Source: Asterias amurensis (Eukaryota; Echinodermata; Asteroidea; Forcipulatida; Asteriidae). Taken from it: 64,000 nt of DNA. This document shows positions 26,001 through 35,229 of this stretch, piece after piece (position 1 is the stretch's first letter; each line of letters begins with the position of its first letter). Location: assembly GCF_032118995.1 (NCBI RefSeq), contig NC_092651.1, forward strand, positions 13,107,285-13,171,284, read 5' to 3'. A program made the translations under genes and the position numbers. The notes beneath the pieces were generated by a model. The model searched no databases. It was given only the letters and a program-made list of their open reading frames with translations, and was not told the origin of the DNA.

Positions 26001-29000
26001 CCCAAACCTTACTAGATTGTATCTCCACCATGTTTCAAATCCTTCCCATGTACATGGTGTTACCGTTAATCCTGACAAGATTGTAACTCCACTGTGCCAA
26101 GATTAAAATTCTACTGAAGTAAGGTGTTCACAGTTTTTCTTTGGAAGATAGGGCTATACGTCCAAAATATTGCATCAAATGAATCACCATTTTTAATTAT
26201 TATTTATATATCCAGGTTGAACAGCTTTCAAGTTGCCAAGAAAGACCGAGGCCAAGTAGCAACTCATTGGTAAGAAAAAGTTTTAACTACGCATAGAATC
26301 CCCTTAAACATTTTAAATAGATAAGCTTTCTGCTTTTCTGATAAAAAATTAAAGAACCAACTTAGTTCAAAGGATCCTTCAAGCACTGAGTTGTCCAAAT
26401 TTTTCACTTTCAATACATCAACATTTAAATTACAAATAAAACAAGGCGTCCAAAAGACACCCAAACACCCCTCTGGCCAACACTTTGCGCTTATCCGTTT
26501 TCTTTCTACACCCCCCCTTCCCCACCATAGGTGGCAACTGTGGAGGAGATTCTAGAAACTGATAGGGGGAATGGTAAGGTGCATTATGCTCGGGTTTCTA
26601 TCTACCAGCATCAGCTGGATCAGAGCTATGTGGGAGAACTTTACTATGATAGAGACTACAATGTACATGAAGGCAAGAGACCGGGTGTCACGTGCAGGTA
26701 AGCAATTATTCCTTTGTTGTTTTAGGGAACGGGATTGTCTAACAGTTTCAACATTTTAAAGGTCCCACAGAGAATTCCACTTTGACTACCCCGCCCTTCC
26801 CCAATATGTGTCTTTATCAATGTGCATTAAAGGATTTGGGTACTTTTTCTAAATGTCCGTAGATTTACATTAAACTTACATGGTTTGAAGATAATGATAA
26901 AGGAAAGCTTCCCTTCAAATATTACTTACTTAGGTGCTGTATTTGTTGAGAAGTGAGTAAAACAATGTCATGAAAATACGTTTGTAAATGCTTAAAATAA
27001 TTTTCGTCTCATGAGACGAAAATTATTTTCATGACATTGTTTTACTCACTTCCCAAAAACTACAGCACCTCAGCCTGTAGTATTTTCAGGGAAGCTTTCT
27101 ACTATCATTATCTTCAAACTGTGTAAGTTAAGTGTAAATCTGTGGACATTGTGTTTTTTGTCCTACAAAAAGGACATACACCTTTTAATAACATGTTTCC
27201 TGTGTGCCCCCCCCTCTTGTAAAGTTGACCTCAACACTCAACACCTCTACCCTACCTTGACACCAAGATGTAACTTCTGTTTTTTAATCCTTCCCCAAGC
27301 AGGTTCCCACTTGGCTCTTTCAAGAACGCTGAAATGTAAGTTGATTCCTCATCATTTCCTTCTTCTGAGAATCTTGTTCTTTTGTATAATATAAATAACC
27401 ACAGCTCTTGAAAATAATTGCTTGTATTTTTTCTGGGAAGAAAAAACTTGACTGACACTTCTGATCACTGTCTGGTACGGCAACACACCGGCGGATGACC
27501 GAAAACGCCTTAATCTTGTAGTCAACACTGCTAGATTTATAATTGGTTGTTAGCTTCCTGCTTTTGAAAAAAATTATGCATTACAGGTTCTAAAGAAATC
27601 GAGAGCCGTTATTTCAGATGAACTTCCCTAAATGCCACAACTTCTTGCATGTGGCAAACTAAGATTTAAATCTTGAATCAAGTAAGTATGACGAAGACAT
27701 TGCATGAAAGCTATGCTTGCCTTGCGTACACTCATGCACATTTCCATTGTTTAACCTCAGTGATGGTGATGTGTACAAGGGGTCAATAAGGGGTCAATGT
27801 TCTAGTGGGGTCGATGTTCTAGTGCGAAAATCTGACTTGCTTTTGTTTACTGTGTTATACTATGCTTATTTCCAATTTTGTTACCCTTTACAGTGTTTGA
27901 ATAGCCTGAAAATACTACTAAATCAAGTTCCGTGTTGGTTAGCCTGTGTACTTGAAAAAATAGTCCTACTTTTTTTCAGGATCAAATGTCTTGCCTAACA
28001 ATGTTTTGTGAATTGCAATAATCATTTCTGGAATTGTGCTTTATAAGAGCTGTCATTATAATTTCAAAGTCTTATATAGCGCATGTATCTACCAAACAAG
28101 GTACTCAAGGCGCTGAGTATATACAAACTCTCAGAAAGATAGGTTATTGCAGTGATGAATTCTGAGACCCACCTTATAAGGGTTTACAAGGTGCTACGGC
28201 GCATTAAGCAGCCACAGCCAGGAACACCGGGCGAACCCCTTCTCTTTTCAATAAGTGCACTGGGTTCTTTTACATGTGTTACACAACACATGGGACCAAC
28301 TGCTTTACGTCCCATCTGAAGGACAAAGCAACGGTTAAGTGTCTTGCTTCAGGACACAAGTGTCACGGCTGGGGATTCGAACCCACACTCTGCTGATCAT
28401 AAACACCAGAGTTTGAATTCGGTGCTCTTAACCGCTCAGCCACGACACTAATTATGACTATTATTTGTGAGTTTTGGAGCTTTATGTTATTTTCGACACA
28501 GGTATTTGCATCAATTTCGAGATCTCTTCACTGAAGAAGGTCGAAGGCAGGTGAAGATCACTAGGATTGTACCCGGACAAAATGCCTACAGTAACAACGC
28601 TGCAGCTTCAACAGCAGCAGCGACAGCCTCCCATGGTTCAGCAGGTGCTGCTGCGGGTAACAGCAACACCTCTGTACAAACCTCACTGCAGCAGAATAAT
28701 AGTAATAATCAGGTTGGACAAGTTGCTGCACAGGTTGCTGCGCATGTTGCTGCACAGACTCCTAGCCAGGCTTCTGGTATTGTTATCAAGGTAAGACTCA
28801 ACTTTAAGCCTGGCGTACATTGTCCCATGAAAACTGCTAAGGGCTATTAACTACCTCCGAACTTGCCCTGTGAGCTACTAAAAAAATGCACAGCCAACTT
28901 GTTTAAAAATGCTCACATTTCTTCCTTTTCAGATGTGAATAATAAATTTATAAACTGTATTAATTTGTTGTTGAGTGTGTAAATGTAACTTCATTTGATC

Positions 29001-32000
29001 CTTATACTGGTTGTGATTTCTACTGTTAACACACCTGAATGATACATTTATGGCAATACATGTAATCCAGGCTACTAAAAAGTAAAATGCACAGTTTACT
29101 AGCCCCCAGCTTAAGTGCAAGGCCCGACTATATCATTGGATTTTTTAGTACTACATTCATTCCTTTTCTTCGACTTCCAACAAACACACCAACCAACCAA
29201 CCTGTCAAATTAAATTAAACAATAGTTCTTTCAATAAAATTTTGAAAAATTAATCATGTTTGTTTCAACTAGGCAAACTAATTTTCTTGCACATGTTAGG
29301 GTTTCATACATTTTTGTAGCAAGTTATTATGCACACTGTTTGAACTTTGACCTCCACAGGCAGAGCCAGGGCTGTCTGATAGCTCAGCACTCAGACTGTC
29401 TTTGTTGAATAACTCGGGAGGCCTTTCCAGTCCTGCAACTTCATTATCAGGTGATTTACACCAGTCACTAGACTATTAAGTAAAAAGGGTCTGTAAAGGT
29501 TTGGTAATGACTCTGAAATATAATCGTAGTAAAAAAAATAGTGGTAATAAGTACAACAGCTTTGGATGGAAAAATGCATTTTGAGAATTATTTCACTTTG
29601 AATTACTCTGGTTATGGAAAAAGATATCACTTTTTATTCCCCAAAAATGTAATATAACAAGGGTTACCACTAATCTAGTACAGGGGACTCACAGCTTAAC
29701 GTCCCTTCCCAAGTGACAAAGCAACTATGGTAAAGTATCTTACTCAATAACACAAGTACCACAATCGGAACTCGAACCCACGCCCTGTCACACAGAGATT
29801 TTGAAAGTCCCCAGGAACAACATTTCAACTGAAGTGATTGAAGGTGGTCGGTACTGGGCGGGCCTGCCGAAAGCTCACAATTTGCCCAGCACTCCCAGCA
29901 CTCGTCATGCCTACCTGAAGCTTGCACTTCAGCAACAATGGCCCCATACATAATTAAACATGATTAAATTTGCTAGTCCGCTCGTCCTTGGTGGATTTAA
30001 AAAAAAAAATGGATTTATAGCCCACCACTAAAGTTGGTCTAGCTACAAACCTGATAGTGTTATGGAATGTGAATTAATTATGTTGTTCATTGTTTTTTTC
30101 TTGACAGCCCATTTGTTTCAAGGTAACACCATTACCCTGGGTGCAGCTCCACAGCAGTCCACTCAACCATCTGTGCCTATCCTTAGTCCACCAATCACTG
30201 CTGGACGACACAAAGGCAGACAACCACCTGCATATCTAAATTTATCAAGGTACGATCATTTTGAAGTCATACAATTTGAGGTAATTTAAATAGCACATAC
30301 ACCTCCCTTAATATTCATGCAAGACGTCACCAATCTAACCCAAAATGAGGTCATCGGCGCCCTCAGTACCAACCACTCGATCCTAGTTGCAGTGGCTGCG
30401 CCGATGGACATGTTTTGGGTTAGAATGGTGACGTTATGCATGACTATTAAGTGAGACAATTTGCCGTTACAACAGAAACCATTAATTTTGTAATGAAGTA
30501 ACTGATAATTTTTAATTATTTGTGTTTACAGAGCAAGTAGTGCCCCTCCAGATTCTGGTTTAATGATGACTTCACCCCAAGGAACCCCAACATCTCTTCC
30601 TGTTTCTTCGCCATGTAAGACACTATCTCTAGCTATCAGTCTCCTGATTCACTTTTATTGCTCAAAGTCTTGTTGACCTTGGATTTACTCATGTTAAAGA
30701 TGGCACTTCTCTTGTGGGTGTAAAAGTTCAGCAATATATGTCTATATGAATTGAGGCAATGCATGATATGGTATCAATGTATATTCCGTTTGCGGTTACA
30801 CCATGTGTACACCTTTTTACTGTGTATATTTTGTACCTTGGGAACTAGGTCTTGCATTTTATTCTGCTGCTGTACTGCTGCGGAGTAGATTTTGCAAGAA
30901 ATTGACCAAAAGTCTCAGACTCTTCAGTATCCTGACGATGACTAGAGCAAGCTAGTCAAAACGTTGAGACCACTTAGGAACTCGCCCCTTGGCAGTGAAG
31001 TAAATAACGAGAAATCCCCTTGATTCACTAGGCATAGTCCCAGCCGATTTCATACCTTCCGCCCAGGTAGTAGTTAATAATTTCAGAAACAAGCAGTCTC
31101 CAAAAATATACTCCGTGGCAGTATAATAAAAAGCAAGACCTAGTTCCCGAAGAACTAAAAAACTACATAGCAAAGTAGATATACACATAGTGCATTACCA
31201 CAAACCGAATATACAATATATGTCTACCTATTCAAAACTGATGACAAGTCAGGGTCACAAGCACCAGTCTATTTTAGATGTCAGCCTCACTATGATTATC
31301 CAGTATTGTACATTAGCCTCACTTTGAGTCCCATAATGAGTGTATTGTTTGATGTGTTGTTTTGTACTCCAGTATCTGGTTCAATGGCTCCACCTCCTAC
31401 ACCACCACCTCCATCATCCACTCCATCCTTCATCCCCGCCCCACCCTCTCCAAGTGTACACCCCAACCCGGGGCGTGTCATCACCCCAACCCTGGAGGGT
31501 GTGGCCGGGAGGGTGGCCACACCTACTGGGATTGCAAGCGGCCAAATGCCACACAGTGTAGCTGTAACCATAACTATGGCAGGTGGTGGTAGTATTGCAG
31601 TGCCTGTATCGATGGGTTTGGTTGGACATTCTCGAACAGGTAGGGATTTTAAGAAAGTTTTCTACATCCATGGAAAGTCGAGAAAATAGAATTAGCTGTT
31701 GCAAACAACTTACCAACCAAAAGGACCGAGAGTATAAATGCAAAAAGTAGTTTAAAGGCCTGACGTTTCGACCCTAGCAGAGTCTTTCTCGAAGGCTAAA
31801 TGACTGCTTATGTTTCACTTAGTTACCTGTTCATGTTTGTTGTGTTGTCATTTAGCCTGCGAGAAAGACTCTGCTAGGGTCGAAACGTCAGGCCATTAAC
31901 TATTTTTTTCCATGGAAAGTCATCAGCAATATGTGTTGGGCAGCGATATTTTTAAAACAGACGGGCGAGTTGAATGTAACAAGCAATAACTTAAACCTAG

Positions 32001-35000
32001 TTTTAACTGAGCAAAATGTCATAGGATGAAATCCTAGACCTCTTTCAATGAAGAGAGTGGTAGACGCGCGTTAAGACTTACTAATTACTTTAAAAAACTC
32101 ATTACAATGCAAACTACCATGCATATTTGTATTCTCGTATTTTTATTGGTAAAACAATTCTTGTTATAAAATCATCCTGATTTCAATGCATATTCATCTG
32201 GCATTCTTTACTGGCAGGAACGGCTCTGTGTGAAATTCTTATAGCTGATGCCGTTTGATTTGGGGAAAAGCATGAACAGCTTCTAGCGTTTGTGTGTATT
32301 TATGGGAAATAGTTGCTAGTTATGAAATCAGTACAGCTTCAAACTTCCATGACGTATGTCGTAATACAACATTTTTGTACTAATATTTACACAAACGTAT
32401 TTAACACATTTTTTAAAAGAGACAGTAAAGGCCATTTTAGTTTGTCCATTTCTTAGTCTACCTCTTTGATAACTGTACAACCTACAGTGTGGTACAAGAT
32501 CAGTATGACACAAACTGATCCAACAAAAAAATCACGAGCGACATCAGATATTTATTTCATAGTTTTTCAAATTGTACCAGATGTGATGTCTTACATTTTT
32601 CTTGTATTTTCATCTTTTTGATTTACATATGTGTATTTTGTTTACATGTACATTGAAACTAAAGAATAAGTCTCAATGCACAAAAGTTGTTACTATTGAA
32701 TTTGTTGTTGTTCATCACCAGGTATTGTTCAGACAGGGGGCAACCTCATTAGTTCTCCCATTAGCGTGATGACGAGTCTACCAGCTGGGTTTCCAACGGA
32801 CATAAACTCAATAACCACAACGACCTCGACCACACCTCCAAGTACAACCACAGCATCAACACCCACCTCTTCCCCTACACAGGGTAACATCATATCCACA
32901 CCCGCCGGGCTCCTGACGGGTCCCATCAACATCATCAACGCGGCCCACGGAGGGTTGTTGAGTACCGGGGCAGTCAGCTTATCTGGTGGGGCACAACTCG
33001 CTGCTGCTACAGGGATTACATCAGCACGACTCTCGCAGCTTGCCTTGAAGGGACACGGCGGAATCAGAGCACAAGGGCCACTCTCATTACTTCCGGTTTG
33101 AACCTTTTTACTTGTTGATTTGTTAAGTTTTATTTGCAGAGCACATGATAGTTAGTTGAAGTCAACAGTTTTGAGGAAGTATTGGTTTTGTTGATTAGCA
33201 TTCGATCAGACCCAGGCCTGCTTTGATCATGTTGACAGTCGCTCTAATTAACAGATTGATTGCACAGTAATATACCATTATCACGTTGCCACCATCTTGG
33301 TCAAGTTTCCTGCCTCAAATAACAGTAATGAATGCCAGTTTACAAAAAAGGAACCAGACAAATTCTTCTTCAAGAAAATCAAGATGGGCGTACCATGATA
33401 AAGGTCTATTGAGTACATTGGGAGAACTTGGGATTCTTATGCCATTTGGTTTCTTTTGTTAATATCAAAGCAGGGACAGCAGACCATTCTATACAATGCC
33501 GCTCTGCAGCAACGAATACAGCAGCAACTACAGCAGCAGTATCAGCAACACCTTCAGCAACAGCAACAGCAGTCAACATCAGCAGCAGTCCAAGCCCAAA
33601 GGCAAGGCCTACCAGGCACCAGTGGTGGGCAGCAAACAAGTAGCAACGTGGTAGGCAAGAATACCATTAGTGCAACCCTTGGGTCATCACAGACGGCTGC
33701 TGTCCTGTCACAACTCACAGCCATTCAGGTAGAATCAAACAGTCAATCAACCGTATTTTAGCTCACATTTCGGCAGTTTACTTCAGCGAAGTTTTTACCA
33801 AGGAGAGTTGTCAAATATCTCCAGAAGCAATTTTTGCACCAACAAAGTTTGTGGCGTGTCAGGGCTAGTTCAGTGGACCCAAGTTCTTGTGGGTTTGAAG
33901 CGAGCGTGGTCATGAAACTTGTGCCCCTTGAGCAAGGCAACTATAATTGCTTTGTAAACAGTTGGGCAGGTAGTGCATTTTGCTCTACATGCCTACACCC
34001 TTATGGACTGTGATAGGGGTAACCCTGTTTCAGCCCCAGGAGTAGGTGGCAACATTCCTCTGGTGGCAATTGCTTTGGGTTGATAGCCTGTAACAGTTGA
34101 GTGTAGCCCTCTCCTTGAAGTGACTGTCCCACCTTGTGATGTTAGGCGATCTAATAGTTGTGGACGCTTTTCCAAGCAACTAAAGAAATTAAAATTTCTT
34201 TTGTTCTGTTGTGATCTTAATTTGACACAGTGGTCACAAGATAGAAACATTCAAATGTGCATACATACAAATAGAAAAAATGAATTATTATTGTGGAAAT
34301 ACACTCTATATACTGAAGGAACATTTCTATAACAATGCGGTTCAATTTGCCATGCTGAAATGTTACCAACATGTACGATATGTATTTTCTTAGCACATGT
34401 TTACCACATGTTTGCATAGTTCTATTAACGAGTGTGCATGACGTGCGCATGACGAGCAATAGATAGTTAAGTCATCTGAGAAGGGTTTATTAAAGGATTT
34501 GGGTACTTTTTCAAAATGTCCCTAGATTTACATTAAACTTACAGGGTTTGAAGATAATGATAGTGGAAAGCTTCCCTTCAAATATTACTTACTGAGGTGC
34601 TGTAGTTTTTGAGAAATTAGTAAAAAAAATGTAATGAAAATACGTTTGTAAATGATAAAAATAATTTTCATTACACTGTTTTACTCATTTCCCCAAAACT
34701 ACAGCACCTCAGCACGTAATATTTTCAGGGAAGCTTTCTACTATCATTATCTTCAGACTGTGTAAGTTTAGTGTAAATCTGTGGACATTGTGTTTTTTGT
34801 CCTACAAGAGTTACATAGACCCTTTAAATAGATGGAGATCGAATACTGGAGATTTAATACCTAAATACAATAATGCCATATATTTCCTTTTTGCCTCTAT
34901 AACATGGTCTACAGGCTAGCCAACTGACCCCTGCCCACCAACAAGCTCTCCATACACAGCAGCTACAAGCCCAGCTTGCCTACCAGAAACAGCAGCAGCT

Positions 35001-35094
35001 GCAGCTAAGACAACAGCAGCAGCAAGCACTCCAACAACACGCTAGCAGCAAGGGAAAGAGCAAAAAGCGTACCACACCAACTCCACCAAAGTAA
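17002..35094 (+). CDS. SUPT20H: SPT20 homolog, SAGA complex subunit (spliced, 23 coding segments)
   Basis: SPT20 is a scaffold subunit of the nuclear SAGA coactivator; the human protein (FAM48A/p38IP) is also reported to bind p38 MAPK. Coding segments: 17002-17004, 17118-17153, 18094-18155, 18643-18709, 19280-19400, 19820-19848, 20606-20641, 21593-21742, 21941-21994, 23301-23440, 24001-24151, 25356-25412, 26216-26269, 26531-26697, 27303-27335, 28502-28790, 29360-29450, 30108-30249, 30532-30614, 31373-31639, 32722-33095, 33474-33728, 34915-35094. All junctions are GT-AG and phases agree, giving about 946 residues against 779 in human. Residues ~35-60 (LHELYSEEC) and ~85-270 ([54 protein letters not shown]) are the conserved Spt20 core. 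The rest is Ala/Pro/Ser/Thr-rich, then Gln-rich with a basic tail ([16 protein letters not shown]), as in the family. Start choice and low-complexity exons are the least certain parts. Confidence 0.9.
17185..17482 (-). repeat. tRNA-derived SINE (diverged), SUPT20H intron
   Basis: Read on the minus strand it starts with a degraded tRNA-like head (ggtgtcgtggcagagcgga, the A-box region) with the B-box-like ggttcgaatc complement near 17,405-17,415. The body shares the block gtcttgctgtaggacacaag with the elements at 6,150 and 28,340. Confidence 0.65.
18643..24151 (+). CDS. SUPT20H: SUPT20H exons encoding the conserved Spt20 (SEP) core
   Basis: Eight exons (18643-18709, 19280-19400, 19820-19848, 20606-20641, 21593-21742, 21941-21994, 23301-23440, 24001-24151) encode residues ~34-283. 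These are the best-conserved parts of the protein. The pattern KxxxxRLxELYxEEC precedes a leucine-rich helix ([19 protein letters not shown]). The glycine-aspartate rich turns ([21 protein letters not shown]) and the [10 protein letters not shown] segment are hallmarks of animal SPT20. The core ends with a basic stretch (LCKRKDRT). This identification rests on recognising the family, not on a search. Confidence 0.93.
18746..19037. mobile_element. MITE with TA target site, SUPT20H intron
   Basis: The ends are inverted: tagagttatatttaagaact, then agagggcgcactgg on the left, and ccagtgcgccctct, then tgttcttatttataactcta on the right. The element is flanked by TA, as for Tc1/mariner-type non-autonomous elements. 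It has an internal block in which acttacaaaatggccgc recurs as acttagaaaacggccgc. No coding capacity. Confidence 0.8.
19905..20180 (+). repeat. tRNA-derived SINE, SUPT20H intron
   Basis: The head (19,913-19,985) has a clear A box (tggccgagcggttaagag) and B box (gggttcgaaac), with spacing that suggests a class II (Leu/Ser-type) tRNA ancestor. A non-tRNA body follows (ctttctgctctaccggtcag, gtttcagccctaggagtagg). A minus-strand copy of the same family is at 23,503-23,775, and a diverged one lies in each terminal-exon copy. Confidence 0.85.
20998..21246. mobile_element. MITE with ttataacaca ends
   Basis: Left end ttataacacacctc and right end gagctgtgttataa are inverted repeats with one mismatch. 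The interior has the gcgccctct motif common in these elements. Borders are tentative because the inverted repeat is short. Confidence 0.5.
21251..21406. mobile_element. Short palindromic MITE
   Basis: The left arm (cataatattgactggcatag, then acgtctattcccc) is the reverse complement, with a few changes, of the right arm (ggggggaatagacgt, then tgccagtcaatatgtg). About 48 bases can pair on each side. It directly follows the 20,998-21,246 element. Confidence 0.75.
22160..22506. mobile_element. hAT-type MITE with 8-bp target duplication
   Basis: The ends are inverted (taagcttgggcga on the left, tcgcccaagctta on the right), and the perfect 8-bp direct repeat AACGCTCC flanks them at 22,152-22,159 and 22,507-22,514. 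An 8-bp duplication with a TTGGGCGATA-like end is typical of hAT non-autonomous elements. The subterminal parts are rich in ATCGATATCG-type palindromes. No transposase frame is present. Confidence 0.88.
22847..23175 (+). repeat. Penelope-associated-type repeat with hammerhead-like motif
   Basis: The motif ctagtcgaaacgttgagacc at 22,861-22,880 follows a partly deleted stem. About 230 bases later comes gtgttaccgcaaacc (from about 23,108), the unit start of the minisatellite at 25,590-26,105. The same order is seen at 30,930-31,215, and blocks such as ccgcggcagta/ccgtggcagta and agcaagac are shared, so the two are copies of one family. Confidence 0.55.
23503..23775 (-). repeat. tRNA-derived SINE, SUPT20H intron
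   Basis: Minus-strand copy of the 19,905-20,180 family. Read in reverse it begins gtcgtggccgagcggttaag, has the B-box region near 23,700, and then the body with the block cctactcctagggct (plus-strand reading at 23,571-23,587). Confidence 0.85.
24188..24554. mobile_element. TTAA-bounded MITE
   Basis: Ends are TTAAAGGCAGTGGACAC on the left and GTGTCCAGTGTCTTTAA on the right, inverted with one or two mismatches, and the inner part (ttggtaatta / taattaccaa type) continues the pairing. The TTAA at each end is the likely target duplication. I associate this sequence with an abundant sea-star repeat, from memory and not from a search. Confidence 0.85.
24648..24930 (+). repeat. tRNA-derived SINE, SUPT20H intron
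   Basis: A B-box-like ggttcgaatcaca lies at 24,702-24,714 after a tRNA-like head. The body contains ttctctggggttttcctcct and ends in an AT-rich tail (aataaataaaatgaaat) near 24,922, as expected of a SINE. Confidence 0.7.
25356..31639 (+). CDS. SUPT20H: SUPT20H middle exons: linker and low-complexity region
   Basis: Nine exons encode residues ~284-678. The first (CVDMWKQRE) still matches the family. 26531-28555 encodes a second conserved stretch ([10 protein letters not shown], then GELYYDRDY, then [20 protein letters not shown]). Exon 28502-28790 then becomes Ala/Asn/Gln-rich. Exon 31373-31639 is Pro-rich at its start ([13 protein letters not shown]) and Gly/Val-rich at its end. Splice phases carry a split codon across each junction and remain consistent, which supports exons whose sequence alone is weakly diagnostic. 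Confidence 0.8.
25498..25535 (+). repeat. Hammerhead-like motif, degraded
   Basis: tgatgacaatcagtgcatac followed by tgatcgaa forms a perfect short stem (atcagt / actgat) between a tgatga and a cgaa block, the arrangement of a type I hammerhead core. It stands about 60 bases before the minisatellite. Confidence 0.4.
25590..26105. repeat. Minisatellite of ~65-80 bp units, SUPT20H intron
   Basis: About seven imperfect units start with gttaccacaaaccttactag or close variants, then attgtatctccaccatg, then a tcaaatcctactcatg block. Unit lengths vary. Single units of the same sequence occur after the hammerhead-like motifs at 23,108, 31,193 and about 37,305. Confidence 0.85.
26827..27188. mobile_element. 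Palindromic TTAA MITE, SUPT20H intron
   Basis: Bounded by TTAA on both sides (ttaaaggatttgggt on the left, ccttttaa on the right). The two halves are near-perfect complements (for example gaagataatgata and tatcattatcttc), meeting in cgtctcatgagacg at 27,005-27,018. The same family is in the B-C intron of each terminal-exon copy. Confidence 0.85.
28060..28448 (-). repeat. Full-length tRNA-derived SINE, SUPT20H intron
   Basis: On the minus strand the head begins gtgtcgtggctgagcggtta (A box) and carries ggttcgaatcc (B box). The body is the one found alone at 5,869-6,175. Only about 50 bases separate it from the acceptor of the exon at 28,502, so the insertion sits next to the polypyrimidine/branch region. 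Confidence 0.85.
29685..29805 (-). repeat. SINE fragment, SUPT20H intron
   Basis: It shares gtcccttcccaagtgacaaa and the ctcgaaccca B-box complement with the SINEs above, in the same order. Only the head and the adjacent block are recognisable. Confidence 0.55.
30303..30455. mobile_element. Short MITE with ~60-bp inverted repeats
   Basis: Left arm (cttaatattcatgca, acgtcaccaatctaaccca) and right arm (tgggttagaatggtgacgt, tgcatgactattaag) are complementary with few mismatches, meeting near cggcgccctc. No coding capacity. Confidence 0.8.
30930..31215 (+). repeat. Repeat with near-complete hammerhead-like core
   Basis: The core CTGACGA (30,932-30,938) is followed by a perfect 6-bp stem (gactag / ctagtc) and then aaaacgtt, where a hammerhead would have gaaacgtt. 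The rest of the element parallels 22,847-23,175, ending in cattaccacaaacc. Orientation is that of the motif. Confidence 0.5.
31747..31906. repeat. Inverted repeat of a cgaaacgtc-type motif
   Basis: Two ~57-base arms (left holds ggcctgacgtttcgacccta, right holds tagggtcgaaacgtcaggcc) face each other across about 44 bases. The motif gagaaagactctgctagggt-cgaaacgtc resembles the hammerhead-containing ends of Penelope-like elements; a related single copy is at about 20,760-20,800. It lies between the 31,639 donor and the terminal-exon copies. Confidence 0.7.
32722..33095 (+). CDS. SUPT20H: SUPT20H terminal exon A, copy 1
   Basis: Acceptor tcaccag|gtattg, donor cttccg|gtttga. It enters with one base carried over from the previous exon (split Gly codon) and ends in phase 0. 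It encodes 125 residues rich in Thr/Ser ([17 protein letters not shown]) then Gly/Ala. The next exon starts [13 protein letters not shown], so the join reads [13 protein letters not shown], matching the LLQLPGGSLIFN region of human SUPT20H. The donor is weak; if it is not used the frame stops at the TGA formed by donor bases (Val then stop). Confidence 0.85.
33474..33728 (+). CDS. SUPT20H: SUPT20H terminal exon B (Gln-rich), copy 1
   Basis: Acceptor aaagcag|ggacag, donor attcag|gtagaa; length 255, entering and leaving in phase 0. It encodes a Gln-rich tract ([14 protein letters not shown] and following) and ends [12 protein letters not shown], where AVLSQL is also found in vertebrate SUPT20H. 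Because it is a symmetric exon it can be skipped or repeated without shifting the frame. Confidence 0.88.
33851..34152 (+). repeat. Diverged SINE in B-C intron (copy 1)
   Basis: Related to the 19,905-20,180 family: the body block gtttcagccccaggagtagg and ccttgaagtgac are shared, while the tRNA-like head (ggctagttcagtggaccc, then gggtttgaagc) is decayed. Copies lie at about 46,516-46,817 and 56,589-56,890. Confidence 0.7.
34490..34827. mobile_element. Palindromic TTAA MITE in B-C intron (copy 1)
   Basis: Same family as 26,827-27,188: ttaaaggatttgggtac at the left, cctttaa at the right, complementary halves meeting near 34,660. Copies at 47,155-47,491 and 57,239-57,573. Confidence 0.85.
34915..35094 (+). 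CDS. SUPT20H: SUPT20H terminal exon C with stop, copy 1
   Basis: Acceptor tctacag|gctagc; 59 codons then TAA. It encodes a Gln-rich helix-forming segment and a basic C-terminus ending [10 protein letters not shown], like the family's conserved end. It is followed by AATAAA at 35,219-35,224, a likely early poly(A) signal; further AATAAA motifs follow downstream, so the 3' UTR may be longer. Confidence 0.9.
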   Translation, partial: ASQLTPAHQQALHTQQLQAQLAYQKQQQLQLRQQQQQALQQHASSKGKSKKRTTPTPPK

Positions 35095-35218
35095 CGATGT
35101 AGTCATCATGTACTACCGTTAGGGACAAACTGCATCCTTGAAACTTTTCCTGTGACTTTAAATGATTGTGCTGCTTCATCAAACATTTGGTACTGAATTT
35201 GGATAATTCTATTTTCCT

Positions 35219-35224
35219 AATAAA
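35219..35224 (+). terminator. Candidate poly(A) signal, copy 1
   Basis: Canonical AATAAA 125 bases after the stop codon. The equivalent sites in the other copies are at 47,883 and 57,965. Confidence 0.5.
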
Positions 35225-35229
35225 AAAAA

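Noticed and set aside
31296..31743. Several overlapping long frames on both strands
   Set aside because: They are shadows of the Pro-rich SUPT20H exon 31,373-31,639, whose phase is fixed by its neighbours.
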